A stretch of 38,437 bases of DNA from the NCBI GenBank assembly GCA_002508635.1, contig DACO01000145.1, positions 1 to 38,437 of the forward strand. Reading direction: 5' to 3'. A program made the position numbers and the translations under genes. The notes below the pieces were generated by a model. That model made no database searches and had not been told where the DNA came from. It worked only from the letters and a program-made list of their open reading frames with translations. The DNA comes from Methanolobus sp. UBA118 (GTDB taxonomy: Archaea > Halobacteriota > Methanosarcinia > Methanosarcinales > Methanosarcinaceae). This document shows positions 8,046 through 16,580 of the stretch, piece by piece. Within the stretch, counting starts at the first letter, position 1. Each line of letters begins with the position of its first letter.

Positions 8046-9671
8046 TTGTCAAAAAGAGGGATTCATATATCAAGCTATGAAATGAAAAACGAAGATGAAA
8101 AGAATTTTCAGCTTGATCTACTCAGAAAAACACTCGGATCCATACAGGATCTTGTTGTGGTTATAGACAGGGATCTCAGAATAGTTACAAGCAACTGGAA
8201 AAACTGCGATTCAATACCCTCAAGGGAAAAGCAGGGTCATCCTTACTGTTATAGCTGCCTCATGAAACGCAGCACCCCCTGTGAACCATGTCACCTGCTC
8301 GAGGTATTTACCACAGGAAGATGTAAGAAGTTCGAGATAGAGGATCCTCTTGACGGAAAGACTAAGGCCATTGAACTATCTCCCATCTTTGACGGGAATA
8401 ACCGTGTCACCATGGTCGTGCGACATTCAAAGGACATCACCGAACGCAAGAATGTGGAAAAGATCCTGAAGATGAGAGAGCGCCAGCATGCAGCAGTGGC
8501 AAGATTGGGACAGCAGGGACTGTCCGGAACGGATCTTGACCTGCTCATGAAGGAAGCCGTAAAACTTGTTTCCCGGACACTGGATGTTGAGTACTGCAGG
8601 ATAATGAAGCAGGAGAAGGAGGGTGACTTTGTGATGCTGGCCGGTGTCGGCTGGGAAGAAGACCGGGATGAAGACATCTCTCCGGAAGAAAGTGACAACG
8701 GACAGAACATACTCTGCTACACACTCTACAACGGAGAAACATCCATCGTGGACCACAGCGAAACAAAGGACAAGTTCAGTGGTTATTCATTGCTCAGGGA
8801 TCATGATCAAGTCAGCGGTATGGATGTGCTCATCGGCAGCAGGGACAGGCCATTTGGAACCATGAACGTCCATACAGCCCAGAAAAGGATGTTCACAGAG
8901 GACGATATACATTTTGTACAGTCCGTAGCAAACGTACTTGCGGAATCCATCAACCGCAGGGAAAACGAACAGAGACTGGAAAAATACACAAAAGAGCTCG
9001 AGGACACCACCGAGCTTAAGGTACTATTTGCAGATATTCTCACCCACGACCTTCTCAACCCGGCAAATGTTATCCGCGGATTCACAGAGGAACTCATCAT
9101 CCTCGAGCACGATGAGAGTAAACAAAAGCTGCTCGACAAGGTCCACACGAACAATGAGAAACTCATCGAGATGATGGAATCCGCTGCAAAGTTCATCAAA
9201 CTCGAATCTGTCAACGATATCAGTTTCGAGGAGCAGGACGTTGTACCCCTGCTTGAAAAAAGTATCAGGAATTTCAGGGATAATATCGATAAAAAGAATA
9301 TCGATCTCGTGTTTAATCCGGCATGCAAGTGCAAAGTTATGGCAAGTCCTCTTATCGAAGAGGTCTTTATCAATCTGCTCAGCAATGCTATAAAATACAG
9401 TCCTTATGAAGGGAAAATCGTTGTCAGCTCCACTGACCTTGGTGACAGATGCAGGATACAGGTTACGGATTTTGGTCCCGGTATCAGTAATGAAGACAAA
9501 CCAAGGATATTTGATAGATTCAGACAGGCTGACAAAGGCAGTGTCAAGGGCAGCGGACTTGGTCTTGCAATCGTGAAAAGAGTCGTTGACCTGCACAGAG
9601 GAGAGGTAGGGGTCGATGATAATCCTCTTGGAAACGGCAGTATCTTCTGGGTAAACCTGAAAAAAGCTTAG
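8046..9671 (+). CDS. PAS-GAF sensor histidine kinase
   Basis: A 541-residue kinase with no membrane segment. Domains are a PAS domain (about 30-135), a GAF domain (about 155-305), a HisKA helix pair with phospho-acceptor H334 in ILTHDLLNPAN, and an HATPase domain (about 400-540) with an N-box (NLLSNAIKYSP), G1 (DFGPGIS) and G2 (GSGLGLAIVK). The PAS domain carries two cysteine pairs (C68-C71 and C79-C82) plus C54 and C93, suggesting a metal, heme or thiol sensor. No response regulator gene is nearby. The start is uncertain: TTG 8046 opens the longest frame without a clear SD, and ATG 8082 is equally plausible. It sits 114 bp upstream of cooS on the same strand, making a redox link possible but unproven. 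Confidence 0.9.
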   Translation: MSKRGIHISSYEMKNEDEKNFQLDLLRKTLGSIQDLVVVIDRDLRIVTSNWKNCDSIPSREKQGHPYCYSCLMKRSTPCEPCHLLEVFTTGRCKKFEIEDPLDGKTKAIELSPIFDGNNRVTMVVRHSKDITERKNVEKILKMRERQHAAVARLGQQGLSGTDLDLLMKEAVKLVSRTLDVEYCRIMKQEKEGDFVMLAGVGWEEDRDEDISPEESDNGQNILCYTLYNGETSIVDHSETKDKFSGYSLLRDHDQVSGMDVLIGSRDRPFGTMNVHTAQKRMFTEDDIHFVQSVANVLAESINRRENEQRLEKYTKELEDTTELKVLFADILTHDLLNPANVIRGFTEELIILEHDESKQKLLDKVHTNNEKLIEMMESAAKFIKLESVNDISFEEQDVVPLLEKSIRNFRDNIDKKNIDLVFNPACKCKVMASPLIEEVFINLLSNAIKYSPYEGKIVVSSTDLGDRCRIQVTDFGPGISNEDKPRIFDRFRQADKGSVKGSGLGLAIVKRVVDLHRGEVGVDDNPLGNGSIFWVNLKKA

Positions 9672-9723
9672 ATGCCTTTTTATTCGGAAACTGTTCCCAA
9701 AGGCTTTTTATTCCACGCTATCC

Positions 9724-9733
9724 CACCTATATA
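9724..9733 (+). promoter_or_regulatory. Candidate TATA box of cooS
   Basis: CCTATATATG lies about 55 bp before the cooS GTG, in a 114-bp spacer after the kinase gene. A start site near 9755 would leave a leader of about 30 nt that includes the GGGGGC ribosome binding site at 9774-9779. This supports separate transcription of cooS from the kinase. Confidence 0.45.
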
Positions 9734-9785
9734 TGAGTTTATCAGATAGTAACTTAAGATCTATTTTAAGATCGGGGGCTTTGAA

Positions 9786-11690
9786 GTGGAAGATGAAAGG
9801 ATATCATATCACGATTCAGTTCGTACAGTATATAAACGCATAAAAGAAGACGGCATGACAAATGTCTGGGACCGCTACGTAGCACAGGGAATGGGAGGCG
9901 ATCCCGACAGAAGATGCGCCTTCTGCCAGGCCGGCGTGCGTTGTGACCTGTGCTCCAACGGACCATGCCGTGGCAGCGCTGCAAAGGACAAGCGCGGAGT
10001 CTGCGGTATCACGGCAGACGGAATGGCAATGCGTATGATGCTTCTGCGTAATGTGATGGGAGCATCCACTTACCACTACCATACAACACAGACCATAAAG
10101 ACACTCAGGGCTACCGCAAGAGGTGAAACCCCATTTGAGATCCGTGAAGAAGGAAAACTTCGCAGCTTTGCGGACAGACTGGGTGTTGACAGCAGCGGTG
10201 AAGTGAAAGATGTGGCCCTGCGACTCTGTGATTTTGTTGACGGGGATTTTGACAGGGAATATGGTAAGCCAAGCAGGATAGTCGAGCTTCTTGCACCGGA
10301 TGAACGTCAGAAGCTCTGGAAGGAAATTGGCATCTTCCCCGGCGGGATCAATTCCGAGATGATGCGGGCCACAAGCTCCTCCCTGACAAACGTTGACGGG
10401 GATTATGTGAGTCTGGCTCTCAAAGCAATGAAACTGGGAATAGCCATGGCCTATCAGAGCCAGATAGTTAATGAATACTGCCAGGACATGATGTACGGCA
10501 TACCAAGACCCCATAATATGCGTGTAGATCTTGGTGTGCTGGATCCTGATTATGTGAATATTTTACCCAACGGGCATGAACCGTTCCTGGGATTTGCCAT
10601 GGTACAGCTTGCCAGAGAGCAGAAGTGGCAGGACAAAGCAAAGGAAATCGGAGCAAAGGGACTCAGAATTATCGCCAACATCGAGACGGGACAGGAAATG
10701 ATCCAGAGATGGGAGATGGATGATGTTTTCTATGGTTTTACAGGAAACTGGATCATGCAGGAAGCGGTGCTTGCAAGCGGTTCCGTGGACGTGTTCGTAT
10801 CAGATATGAACTGTTCCATGCCCATTGATCCCCTGTATGCCGAGAAATACAGGTTCAGACTTATACCTGTGAGTGATTTGATTTCCTTTGAAGGAGTAAC
10901 TGAAAGGATGAACTATGTTCCTGAAAAGGCTCGTGAGCAGGCTGCGCAGCTTCTTCAGATGGGAATCGATAATTTCAAAGAGCGCAGGGAATCCGTTAAA
11001 CCTGTTACCGGACTGCCAATGAGGGAAGCTGTAGTAGGTTTTTCCACCGAGAGTATACTTGATGCGCTGGGAGGAAACCTTGATCCTCTACTGGATGCTG
11101 TCAAGGATGGAACACTGAGGGGAATAGCAGGTATGGTCTCCTGTACAACCCTGAGGGACTTCGGGCACGATAACCATACAGTCGATGTGGTGAAAGAACT
11201 CATAAAGCGTGACGTACTCGTGCTTTCCATGGGATGCGGTAACGGTGCCGTACAGGTTGCAGGCCTGTGTAGCCCCGAAGCAAAGGACCAGGCCGGGCCG
11301 GGTCTGAAAAGCATCTGTGAGGCTCTGGGAATCCCGCCCGTACTGAGCTATGGTACATGTACCGATACCGGCCGGCTTGGAGATCTGCTTGGTGCCGTAT
11401 CCGGGGCACTTGGAGATGTGCCGTTACCTGATCTTCCGGTCGTGGCAACGGCCCCGGAGTATATGGAACAGAAAGCAACTATTGATGCGGTATTCGCACT
11501 TGCACTCGGGCTTTATACACATGTGAATCCCGTACCCACGGTCACAGGTGCTCCTGACCTTGTGAAACTGCTAACAGAAGACTGCAAGGACGTTACAGGT
11601 GGATTGCTTAACGTGGAGACCGATACCATAAAAGCAGTGGACTCCATGATGGAGCACATTGAGGGTAACCGTAAGAAGCTGGGAATCTGA
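9786..11690 (+). CDS. cooS: CooS-family carbon monoxide dehydrogenase, hybrid-cluster (CODH-V-like) type
   Basis: A 634-residue protein of the anaerobic Ni-Fe CODH catalytic-subunit family. B-cluster cysteines C53, C56, C61 and C73 are present. The D-cluster motif is CxxC (C44, C47) rather than the Cx7C of [4Fe-4S] types, as reported for [2Fe-2S] D-cluster enzymes. At the active site H264, C343, C453, C484, C525 and K563 align with the standard ligands and base. The usual CCTGNE motif reads IETGQE, however, so Glu300 replaces the Cys295 ligand. That matches a hybrid cluster protein or CODH-V arrangement, which makes CO oxidation doubtful. The GTG start is preceded by GGGGGC. No cooC, cooF, hydrogenase or acetyl-CoA synthase genes are adjacent. 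Its in vivo reaction is unknown. Confidence 0.9.
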   Translation: MEDERISYHDSVRTVYKRIKEDGMTNVWDRYVAQGMGGDPDRRCAFCQAGVRCDLCSNGPCRGSAAKDKRGVCGITADGMAMRMMLLRNVMGASTYHYHTTQTIKTLRATARGETPFEIREEGKLRSFADRLGVDSSGEVKDVALRLCDFVDGDFDREYGKPSRIVELLAPDERQKLWKEIGIFPGGINSEMMRATSSSLTNVDGDYVSLALKAMKLGIAMAYQSQIVNEYCQDMMYGIPRPHNMRVDLGVLDPDYVNILPNGHEPFLGFAMVQLAREQKWQDKAKEIGAKGLRIIANIETGQEMIQRWEMDDVFYGFTGNWIMQEAVLASGSVDVFVSDMNCSMPIDPLYAEKYRFRLIPVSDLISFEGVTERMNYVPEKAREQAAQLLQMGIDNFKERRESVKPVTGLPMREAVVGFSTESILDALGGNLDPLLDAVKDGTLRGIAGMVSCTTLRDFGHDNHTVDVVKELIKRDVLVLSMGCGNGAVQVAGLCSPEAKDQAGPGLKSICEALGIPPVLSYGTCTDTGRLGDLLGAVSGALGDVPLPDLPVVATAPEYMEQKATIDAVFALALGLYTHVNPVPTVTGAPDLVKLLTEDCKDVTGGLLNVETDTIKAVDSMMEHIEGNRKKLGI

Positions 11691-11754
11691 TGCTTCCCTA
11701 TTTTATCTTTTTAGAATATCCAGATCAATGAGTTCAGGAAAACAAATTTCAATA

Positions 11755-11766
11755 TTTATATAAATA
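11755..11766 (+). promoter_or_regulatory. TATA box, probable leaderless promoter
   Basis: TTTATATAAATA is a textbook archaeal TATA box centred about 27 bp upstream of the ATG at 11787. That distance puts transcription start at or next to the start codon. No SD is present before the ATG, which agrees with a leaderless mRNA. Confidence 0.6.
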
Positions 11767-11786
11767 ACGATGACAATTATATCTTC

Positions 11787-13463
11787 ATGGAGATCCTCAT
11801 AACCGATATCGTTGATGCTGCCCTGATAAGCGGCGTTACTGCAGTTTTTCTTTTTGCTGACATCATTGCAAAGAACCATCTGAAAATCGGTCTCAGGGAT
11901 ATCGGTGCGGATCTGGCCCTGGGTGCGTTCGTGGTCCAGTTTGCTTTTCTTACAAATTTGCTGACGAACCAGCAGATGAGCTCTTTTAATGAGAACGTTC
12001 TGTTTGCGATTGGTTTTGCCATTATCTGGATACTATGCCTCTGGCTGCCAAGCAAAAGGGACATACTGGCCGACATGTTCTCATACACTCTTGGAATATT
12101 CGCGCTTGCCGGAGCTATCATGCATTCCCTCGGAGCTCCAAATCCCACCGGAATCCTGATAGTGACGGTTGCCTCATTCATCCTTTCGGTTATAGGTTTC
12201 CTTTTCGCAGATCATCTTAAAAGTGAATCAACTACCCAGAGATTCCGCAGCATTACTAAAAAGATGAATGTCTATGAGATGAACGAGAACTACAGAAAGA
12301 TAGATGCAGGAAAATCTGGTACCGACCCCCTTCAGCCTGTTATAGACATTATCAGGGGTGCCATCAGGGATGATGATACCCTGACAGCCACACGCGGAAT
12401 ACGCGAACTTGCGGATTTTGGTTCGGAACTTGTGCAATCCCACGATAATACTTCCCTGGTTATCAGGCATCTGAACTCACAACTTTACGGTCTCGGAATG
12501 CTGGCAGAAGAAGAGCGAAACAGAGATTTGATTGTCGAGGTCATTGATGCCTTCAAAACAATAGCATGTAGCTGTATTCAAAAAGGTATGGAAAAGAGCA
12601 CATTGCAGGCAATCGAACATCTTCACAATTTCTTCAGATGGCATATGGACAAAAGTTTCTTCCCGACCCTTGGCCGGATAGAGCTGATCAAAAGAGCTGA
12701 GACCACCACCGATCTCTATAATGTGCTCAAGAAGAATACCATCACCTCACCAAGGCATAAATTTGCCACTGCCAGTGGAAATATAGGTGAGAACGCTGCC
12801 AGGTTCAGGATGATAGAAGCAGCAGAGAGGTCTGTTGAACTGCTCAAGATCATTGCCCTGGATGCAGCATCCAAAAAAGACATCGATACGCTTGAATATG
12901 TGCGAAGCGCACTTGTTGAAGTCGCAGCTACGGTCAAGGAAAACAAGATCGAGCATCTTGAAAAGCAGATAATTACAACCCTCAGGGATATCTGTATCAA
13001 AGCCGTGCAGGAATCATCCGACAGGAAAAAGAACGATTCGCTTCCAAAGGCTGTTGCAGCATTAAGAGATGTGGGAGAGATATTCGGGGAGAGGTCCTAT
13101 CCTGATGTGACAGGTTCCCTGAAGGATATAGGTATCGTGGCCGCCAGAAGGCATTCCGATTCCAAGGTCTCCCATGTGATACCTCATATAGAGCACTTCT
13201 GTCTGCTTGCTTCGGAAAAACAAATGGATGACCATGCATCAAGTTCGGTGGTCGCTATCATGGAGGTATGCAGAGCTTCCATAAGGGAGCAGATGGTTGA
13301 ATCCACAGCCAGATCATCAAAGACACTTGCCAGCCTCTCAAACAGGGAAGACCTTACGATCTTTGTTAATGAGGCCGTTTTCGAGCTTGGGAAATACAGG
13401 GAAATGGACAGAGAGATGTTCGCCCTGTTCGAGAAAACCTATAACAACTCTGGTGGGAAGTAA
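11787..13463 (+). CDS. Membrane protein with long helical cytoplasmic domain, function unknown
   Basis: 558 residues. Residues about 1-145 contain roughly five hydrophobic helices, and 150-558 are soluble, charged and entirely helical in appearance. The soluble part has spaced repeats such as DPLQPVIDIIRGAIRDDD, ALRDVGEIFGE and SLKDIGIVAARR that suggest HEAT/ARM-like helical repeats. The layout recalls DUF2254-type membrane proteins but I do not recognise the family securely. The start is supported by a TATA box 27 bp upstream. It lies between cooS and ftr with separate promoters on both sides, so its neighbours give no clear functional hint. Confidence 0.85.
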   Translation: MEILITDIVDAALISGVTAVFLFADIIAKNHLKIGLRDIGADLALGAFVVQFAFLTNLLTNQQMSSFNENVLFAIGFAIIWILCLWLPSKRDILADMFSYTLGIFALAGAIMHSLGAPNPTGILIVTVASFILSVIGFLFADHLKSESTTQRFRSITKKMNVYEMNENYRKIDAGKSGTDPLQPVIDIIRGAIRDDDTLTATRGIRELADFGSELVQSHDNTSLVIRHLNSQLYGLGMLAEEERNRDLIVEVIDAFKTIACSCIQKGMEKSTLQAIEHLHNFFRWHMDKSFFPTLGRIELIKRAETTTDLYNVLKKNTITSPRHKFATASGNIGENAARFRMIEAAERSVELLKIIALDAASKKDIDTLEYVRSALVEVAATVKENKIEHLEKQIITTLRDICIKAVQESSDRKKNDSLPKAVAALRDVGEIFGERSYPDVTGSLKDIGIVAARRHSDSKVSHVIPHIEHFCLLASEKQMDDHASSSVVAIMEVCRASIREQMVESTARSSKTLASLSNREDLTIFVNEAVFELGKYREMDREMFALFEKTYNNSGGK

Positions 13464-13556
13464 AACCAGCTTTTCGAAGATTATATGTACTGTCATTGTA
13501 TTCTAATATTGCTGAGTGGTCACGTTAGAGTTTAGCGGACCTCAAATTTGAATTTA

Positions 13557-13597
13557 CTTAAATTTAAAAACAAAAGGCTAAGGCAGGTCCAGACCTG
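13557..13597 (+). promoter_or_regulatory. ftr promoter: TATA box and palindrome at the expected start site
   Basis: A TATA-like TTAAATTTA (13558-13566) is followed by the perfect palindrome CAGGTC-CA-GACCTG (13584-13597), centred about where transcription should begin. The 2-base centre is tight for an RNA hairpin, so a DNA operator overlapping the start site is the simpler reading. The ATG follows 30 bp later with an AAGGGA ribosome binding site. Confidence 0.5.
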
Positions 13598-13626
13598 GAA
13601 CTTAAAGCCTGTAAGAAGGGATTATT

Positions 13627-14520
13627 ATGGAAATCAACGGAGTAGAAATTGAAGATACTTTCGCAGAAGCGTTTCCGATCAAGATTGCAAGGGTTCTCAT
13701 CACCGCAGCTACAAAACGCTGGGCAGAGATAGCCGCCCTGGAAGCAACAGGATTTGGTACATCAGTTATCATGTGCCCTGCAGAGGCAGGGATCGAGAAG
13801 TTCGTAGGCCCTGATGAGACACCTGACGGAAGACCTGGTGTTTACGTCCAGTTCTGCACCTTCGGATACGAATCACTCGAGCACCAGTTACTCGAGCGCC
13901 TCGGCCAGTGTGTGCTTACAGCACCAACAACAGCAGTCTTTAACGGCCTTCCGGATGCTGAGAAGCAGTTCAACGTAGGTTTCAAACTCAAATTCTTCGG
14001 TGACGGAATGGAATCCGAGACTGAGATTGACGGTCGCAAAATGTTCAGCATCCCGATCATGGAAGGAGACTTCCTCGTGGAAGAGAACATCGGCGCTGTT
14101 GCAGGTATCGCAGGCGGTAACTTCTTTATCTTCGGTGACAGCCAGATGACCGCACTCACAGCAGCAGAAGTTGCTGTAGATGCTATCAAGGATCTTGAGG
14201 GTACAATCACCCCGTTCCCAGGCGGAATCGTTGCCAGTGGTTCCAAGGCAGGTTTTAACAACTACAAGTTCATGAAGGCAACCGCAAACGAGAAGTTCTG
14301 CCCATCAATCAGGGACAAGGTCGAAGGCACTGAGATCCCGGAAGGTGTAAAGGCAGTTTACGAGCTTGTCATCAACGGTCTTGACGAGGATGCAATCCAG
14401 AAGGCAATGAAGGCAGGAATTGAGGCAGCCATTGCAGTTCCTGGTGTATCGAAGATCACCGCAGGAAACTACGGCGGAAAGCTCGGAAAGTACCAGTTCC
14501 ACCTGAAAGACATCTGCTGA
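13627..14520 (+). CDS. ftr: Formylmethanofuran:tetrahydromethanopterin formyltransferase
   Basis: Transfers the formyl group between formylmethanofuran and tetrahydro(methano/sarcina)pterin in the C1 branch of methanogenesis; in methylotrophic methanogens it runs mainly in the oxidative direction. The 297 residues match the family length. Recognisable stretches are [19 protein letters not shown] at the N-terminus, the [21 protein letters not shown] region, and the C-terminal [19 protein letters not shown]. Codon use and GC content look like a highly expressed gene. An AAGGGA ribosome binding site precedes the ATG. It is monocistronic here, followed by a T-rich terminator, as is common for ftr. 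Confidence 0.97.
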   Translation: MEINGVEIEDTFAEAFPIKIARVLITAATKRWAEIAALEATGFGTSVIMCPAEAGIEKFVGPDETPDGRPGVYVQFCTFGYESLEHQLLERLGQCVLTAPTTAVFNGLPDAEKQFNVGFKLKFFGDGMESETEIDGRKMFSIPIMEGDFLVEENIGAVAGIAGGNFFIFGDSQMTALTAAEVAVDAIKDLEGTITPFPGGIVASGSKAGFNNYKFMKATANEKFCPSIRDKVEGTEIPEGVKAVYELVINGLDEDAIQKAMKAGIEAAIAVPGVSKITAGNYGGKLGKYQFHLKDIC

Positions 14521-14555
14521 TTGTCTTTTCTTTTTCTCTTTTCTATTTTTAACGT
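14521..14555 (+). terminator. T-rich transcription terminator after ftr
   Basis: Immediately after the ftr stop there are several runs of T (TCTTTTCTTTTTCTCTTTTC and TATTTTT), the usual archaeal intrinsic termination signal, with no hairpin needed. Confidence 0.65.
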
Positions 14556-14617
14556 ACTCTAATTCCTGCATTTTTTTCAATTACCATTCTTCCTAGTAGT
14601 TATCTTAAACTGCAGAA

Positions 14618-14717
14618 TTGTGGCCTTAATATTCAACTAAATATTTCCAGTTAGCTTTGCTTGTTAATGTATGGGCCTTACCAGACAAATTTGAGTTGGA
14701 CATTGTGACCATAAATA
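14618..14717. repeat. Paired regulatory repeat, locus 1 (two inverted arms)
   Basis: Left arm 14618-14645 (core GTGGCCTTAATATTCAACT) and right arm 14693-14717, which reads on the other strand TATGGTCACAATGTCCAACT. The arms face each other across about 47 bp. They match the arms at 17.3, 31.1 and 32.7 kb. The right arm lies 144 bp before the membrane gene at 14861; no minus-strand gene matches the left arm. Most of the rest of the 340-bp gap is plain AT-rich DNA, with an 8-bp inverted repeat TGTAAATT/AATTTACA at 14732-14739 and 14759-14766. Confidence 0.65.
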
Positions 14718-14860
14718 ATAAATAAATTATGTGTAAATTGTAATTAATTTATTAACTGAATTTACAGTGTAGGAGCTTCCCTGTGACAAAAAATGTTCAA
14801 AAATCAAAATCTTCTGGGGGATTTTTTATCAGGTATATCAGCTTAATATGGAGTATTTAA

Positions 14861-15232
14861 ATGACAGAAAACCGAGGAAGATACCTGGTAATAATTGGTG
14901 GAGTTTTAGGTATCTTTGTAAGTTTAGGACTATACGGCTTAATTGAAGGGATAATAACCACCAATTATATAGCTATAGGCTTTATTTATTGTGCGACACC
15001 AGTACTGGGAATATCTGACCCAAAAACAGTGTTGGCAATCTATACATTTTCAGCAACAGCACTTGCAGTTATTGGAATCATAGCAGCTTACCGATTATCG
15101 GAAAACGTACGTAATTCTGCATTCATTATAATTGCATCTGGTTTGGCTGGATTCCTATTCATGGGCTTTTTGTGGATTCCAACGGGAATTTTGTTTGTAC
15201 TTGGTGGAATACTATTAATGAAAGATAATTAA
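14861..15232 (+). CDS. Four-helix membrane protein (DUF4064-like topology)
   Basis: 123 residues with four hydrophobic helices at about 8-28, 36-52, 60-78 and 85-118. The IIGGVLGIFVSLGLYG opening and the closing WIPTGILFVLGGILLM resemble DUF4064-type small membrane proteins, but the match is by feel only. GGAG lies 8 bases before the ATG. It is the first gene of the AT-rich accessory block and has one of the repeated motif pairs upstream. A second small membrane-anchored gene follows in the same direction, separated by a copy of a 30-bp direct repeat. Confidence 0.75.
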   Translation: MTENRGRYLVIIGGVLGIFVSLGLYGLIEGIITTNYIAIGFIYCATPVLGISDPKTVLAIYTFSATALAVIGIIAAYRLSENVRNSAFIIIASGLAGFLFMGFLWIPTGILFVLGGILLMKDN

Positions 15233-15234
15233 AG

Positions 15235-15269
15235 CTTGGTATCCCAACTTAGCATTTATGCAAATTGAA
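15235..15269 (+). repeat. Direct repeat copy A
   Basis: GGTATCCCAACTTAGCATTT followed by ATGCAAATTGAAAA. It closely matches copy B at 15699-15732, with a few substitutions and a two-base gap. The two copies flank the gene at 15312-15683. Confidence 0.7.
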
Positions 15270-15311
15270 AACTGATCATTGGAACTGATGCCTATAGGGA
15301 GGGCAATATTA

Positions 15312-15683
15312 GTGCCAAATGAGAAAAGAAAAATCGATGAAAATAAGGAACACCCATATGTTTCGATAGCAAAAGCATTTGGATTATTGATTGTTATATT
15401 TTTCCTACTCTCTGCAGCCTTTTTTGTGTGGAGTGGATACAACCACATAAATTCAAAGGAAATAGATGCCAGACTACTGGATGCTGTTCCCGATGAGTTT
15501 GTCATAGTTACGGAAGAGGAACTAAATGACTATCCATCACTCGAAAAAGCAATAGATACTCAGACTTATGTAAAAGCAAATCCTCATGAATGGAGCAAAA
15601 CAATAGATTTTCTTGACGAAAAGGGTTCGCATGTAATCAAATTCGAGAATGAATATTATCAAATCATGTTTATAACTGCATAG
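15312..15683 (+). CDS. Small membrane-anchored protein, unknown function
   Basis: The GTG at 15312 is preferred because GGGAGGG ends 8 bases upstream; in-frame TTG 15279 and ATG 15288 lack a ribosome binding site. This gives 123 residues: a charged cytoplasmic N-terminus, one membrane helix at about residues 22-42 (AFGLLIVIFFLLSAAFFVW), and an outside domain of about 80 residues rich in acidic residues. No known domain is recognised. The gene is bracketed by two copies of a 30-bp direct repeat, which suggests it came or moved as a unit. Confidence 0.65.
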   Translation: MPNEKRKIDENKEHPYVSIAKAFGLLIVIFFLLSAAFFVWSGYNHINSKEIDARLLDAVPDEFVIVTEEELNDYPSLEKAIDTQTYVKANPHEWSKTIDFLDEKGSHVIKFENEYYQIMFITA

Positions 15684-15698
15684 GAGAGTACAGGATAG

Positions 15699-15732
15699 CT
15701 GGTGTCCCAACTTAGCATATACAAATTGAGAA
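15699..15732 (+). repeat. Direct repeat copy B
   Basis: CTGGTGTCCCAACTTAGCAT followed by ATACAAATTGAGAAAA. Second copy of the element at 15235-15269, 464 bp away in the same orientation. The rest of the short gap to the convergent lipoprotein gene holds nothing recognisable. Confidence 0.7.
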
Positions 15733-15808
15733 AAGCCTGAGAGCTTGCTTACAGGATACAAAATCAGATTAGAACTATATATCCTGCACTTTTTAAGTTT
15801 CTGGTTGA

Positions 15809-16537
15809 TTACAAAACTGGACTAATAGTCCTTATTTCTATTATCGATCCCCACATGTGGAAACTCATCATATCATCACGTGGATAAGCTGTGAATCTGA
15901 CTTCCGTTCCATCAATGCTAAAATCATCCGGTAGGTTCATCAGGTCATATCTTGTGTCATCAGTGCCCACTATTCCATAAAATCCGCCTTCAAGATCTTT
16001 GTACGTCACAGTTCCAGTAGTATTGATGAGTTCACTTTCTGGAATAACATCGATGGTCAGTTCATAGCCGTCTTCGGTTCCTGTAATTTCTTCCAATGGA
16101 CGCACATAAATCCCAGATATAACCTGTTCACCTGTTTCAGTGACTTCAAATATCCACATGTGATACCCTGGTGCTCCTGCCAGTTCTGCACCTATACTCG
16201 CTCCGAGGTATGCGTCTTCTTTAAGTTTGAGTCCTTCACTGTATGTCATTTCCCATGAGTATCCATTAGCGATGTTTTCTTCAAGTTCAACTATAATGGT
16301 ATCTCCAACAATAGCATAGGCAGCACTCTGGTTGTCATACTCTGAAAAATGATGATAGACTGTTGACATTGTGCCTATGGCAACGCCAGATTTATCGGTG
16401 ATTCCGTTTTGATCATCTACATATGGTGTTGCAGTGCTGTATGTGGATTCGTTATTTGTATTTGTATCAATGCAACCTGTAGTAGAGGCAAGCAGGAGGA
16501 CTAAAAATAGGCTTGCTATTATACTTATTGATTTCAT
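15809..16537 (-). CDS. Lipoprotein with chagasin-type (I42) protease inhibitor domain
   Basis: 242 residues. An N-terminal signal segment ends in a lipobox (LASTTGC, Cys at about 22), so the protein should be lipid-anchored outside the membrane. Residues about 75-160 fit the chagasin/inhibitor-I42 family of cysteine protease inhibitors. The NxxNGYSWE loop corresponds to NPTTGY, GAPGYHMWIFEVTETG to the GxGG-containing loop, and YVRPLEE to the RPW loop. The C-terminal about 75 residues form another beta-rich region, unassigned. It follows the DUF4367 lipoprotein gene after 43 bases on the same strand, so the two form an operon. Inhibitor activity is inferred from the three-loop pattern; the third loop has RPL instead of RPW. 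Confidence 0.8.
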   Translation of the reverse strand: MKSISIIASLFLVLLLASTTGCIDTNTNNESTYSTATPYVDDQNGITDKSGVAIGTMSTVYHHFSEYDNQSAAYAIVGDTIIVELEENIANGYSWEMTYSEGLKLKEDAYLGASIGAELAGAPGYHMWIFEVTETGEQVISGIYVRPLEEITGTEDGYELTIDVIPESELINTTGTVTYKDLEGGFYGIVGTDDTRYDLMNLPDDFSIDGTEVRFTAYPRDDMMSFHMWGSIIEIRTISPVL

Positions 16538-16580
16538 CTAGCATCACGTATGCTTTTTTGTAGCTATTAGACCGAACAGG

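Noticed and set aside
8807..9596. Two overlapping minus-strand frames opposite the histidine kinase
   Set aside because: Both lie entirely within the kinase HisKA/HATPase region and have no protein-like motifs.
9786..11690. Annotating the gene simply as hybrid cluster protein (Hcp)
   Set aside because: The B-cluster cysteines, the C-terminal PEYMEQK base motif and overall length follow CooS, so it belongs to the CODH family with an altered active site.
14618..14717. Reading the motif pairs as terminal inverted repeats of a MITE
   Set aside because: No target-site duplications are visible, internal sequences differ between copies, one arm occurs alone, and orientation follows gene direction; kept only as an alternative.
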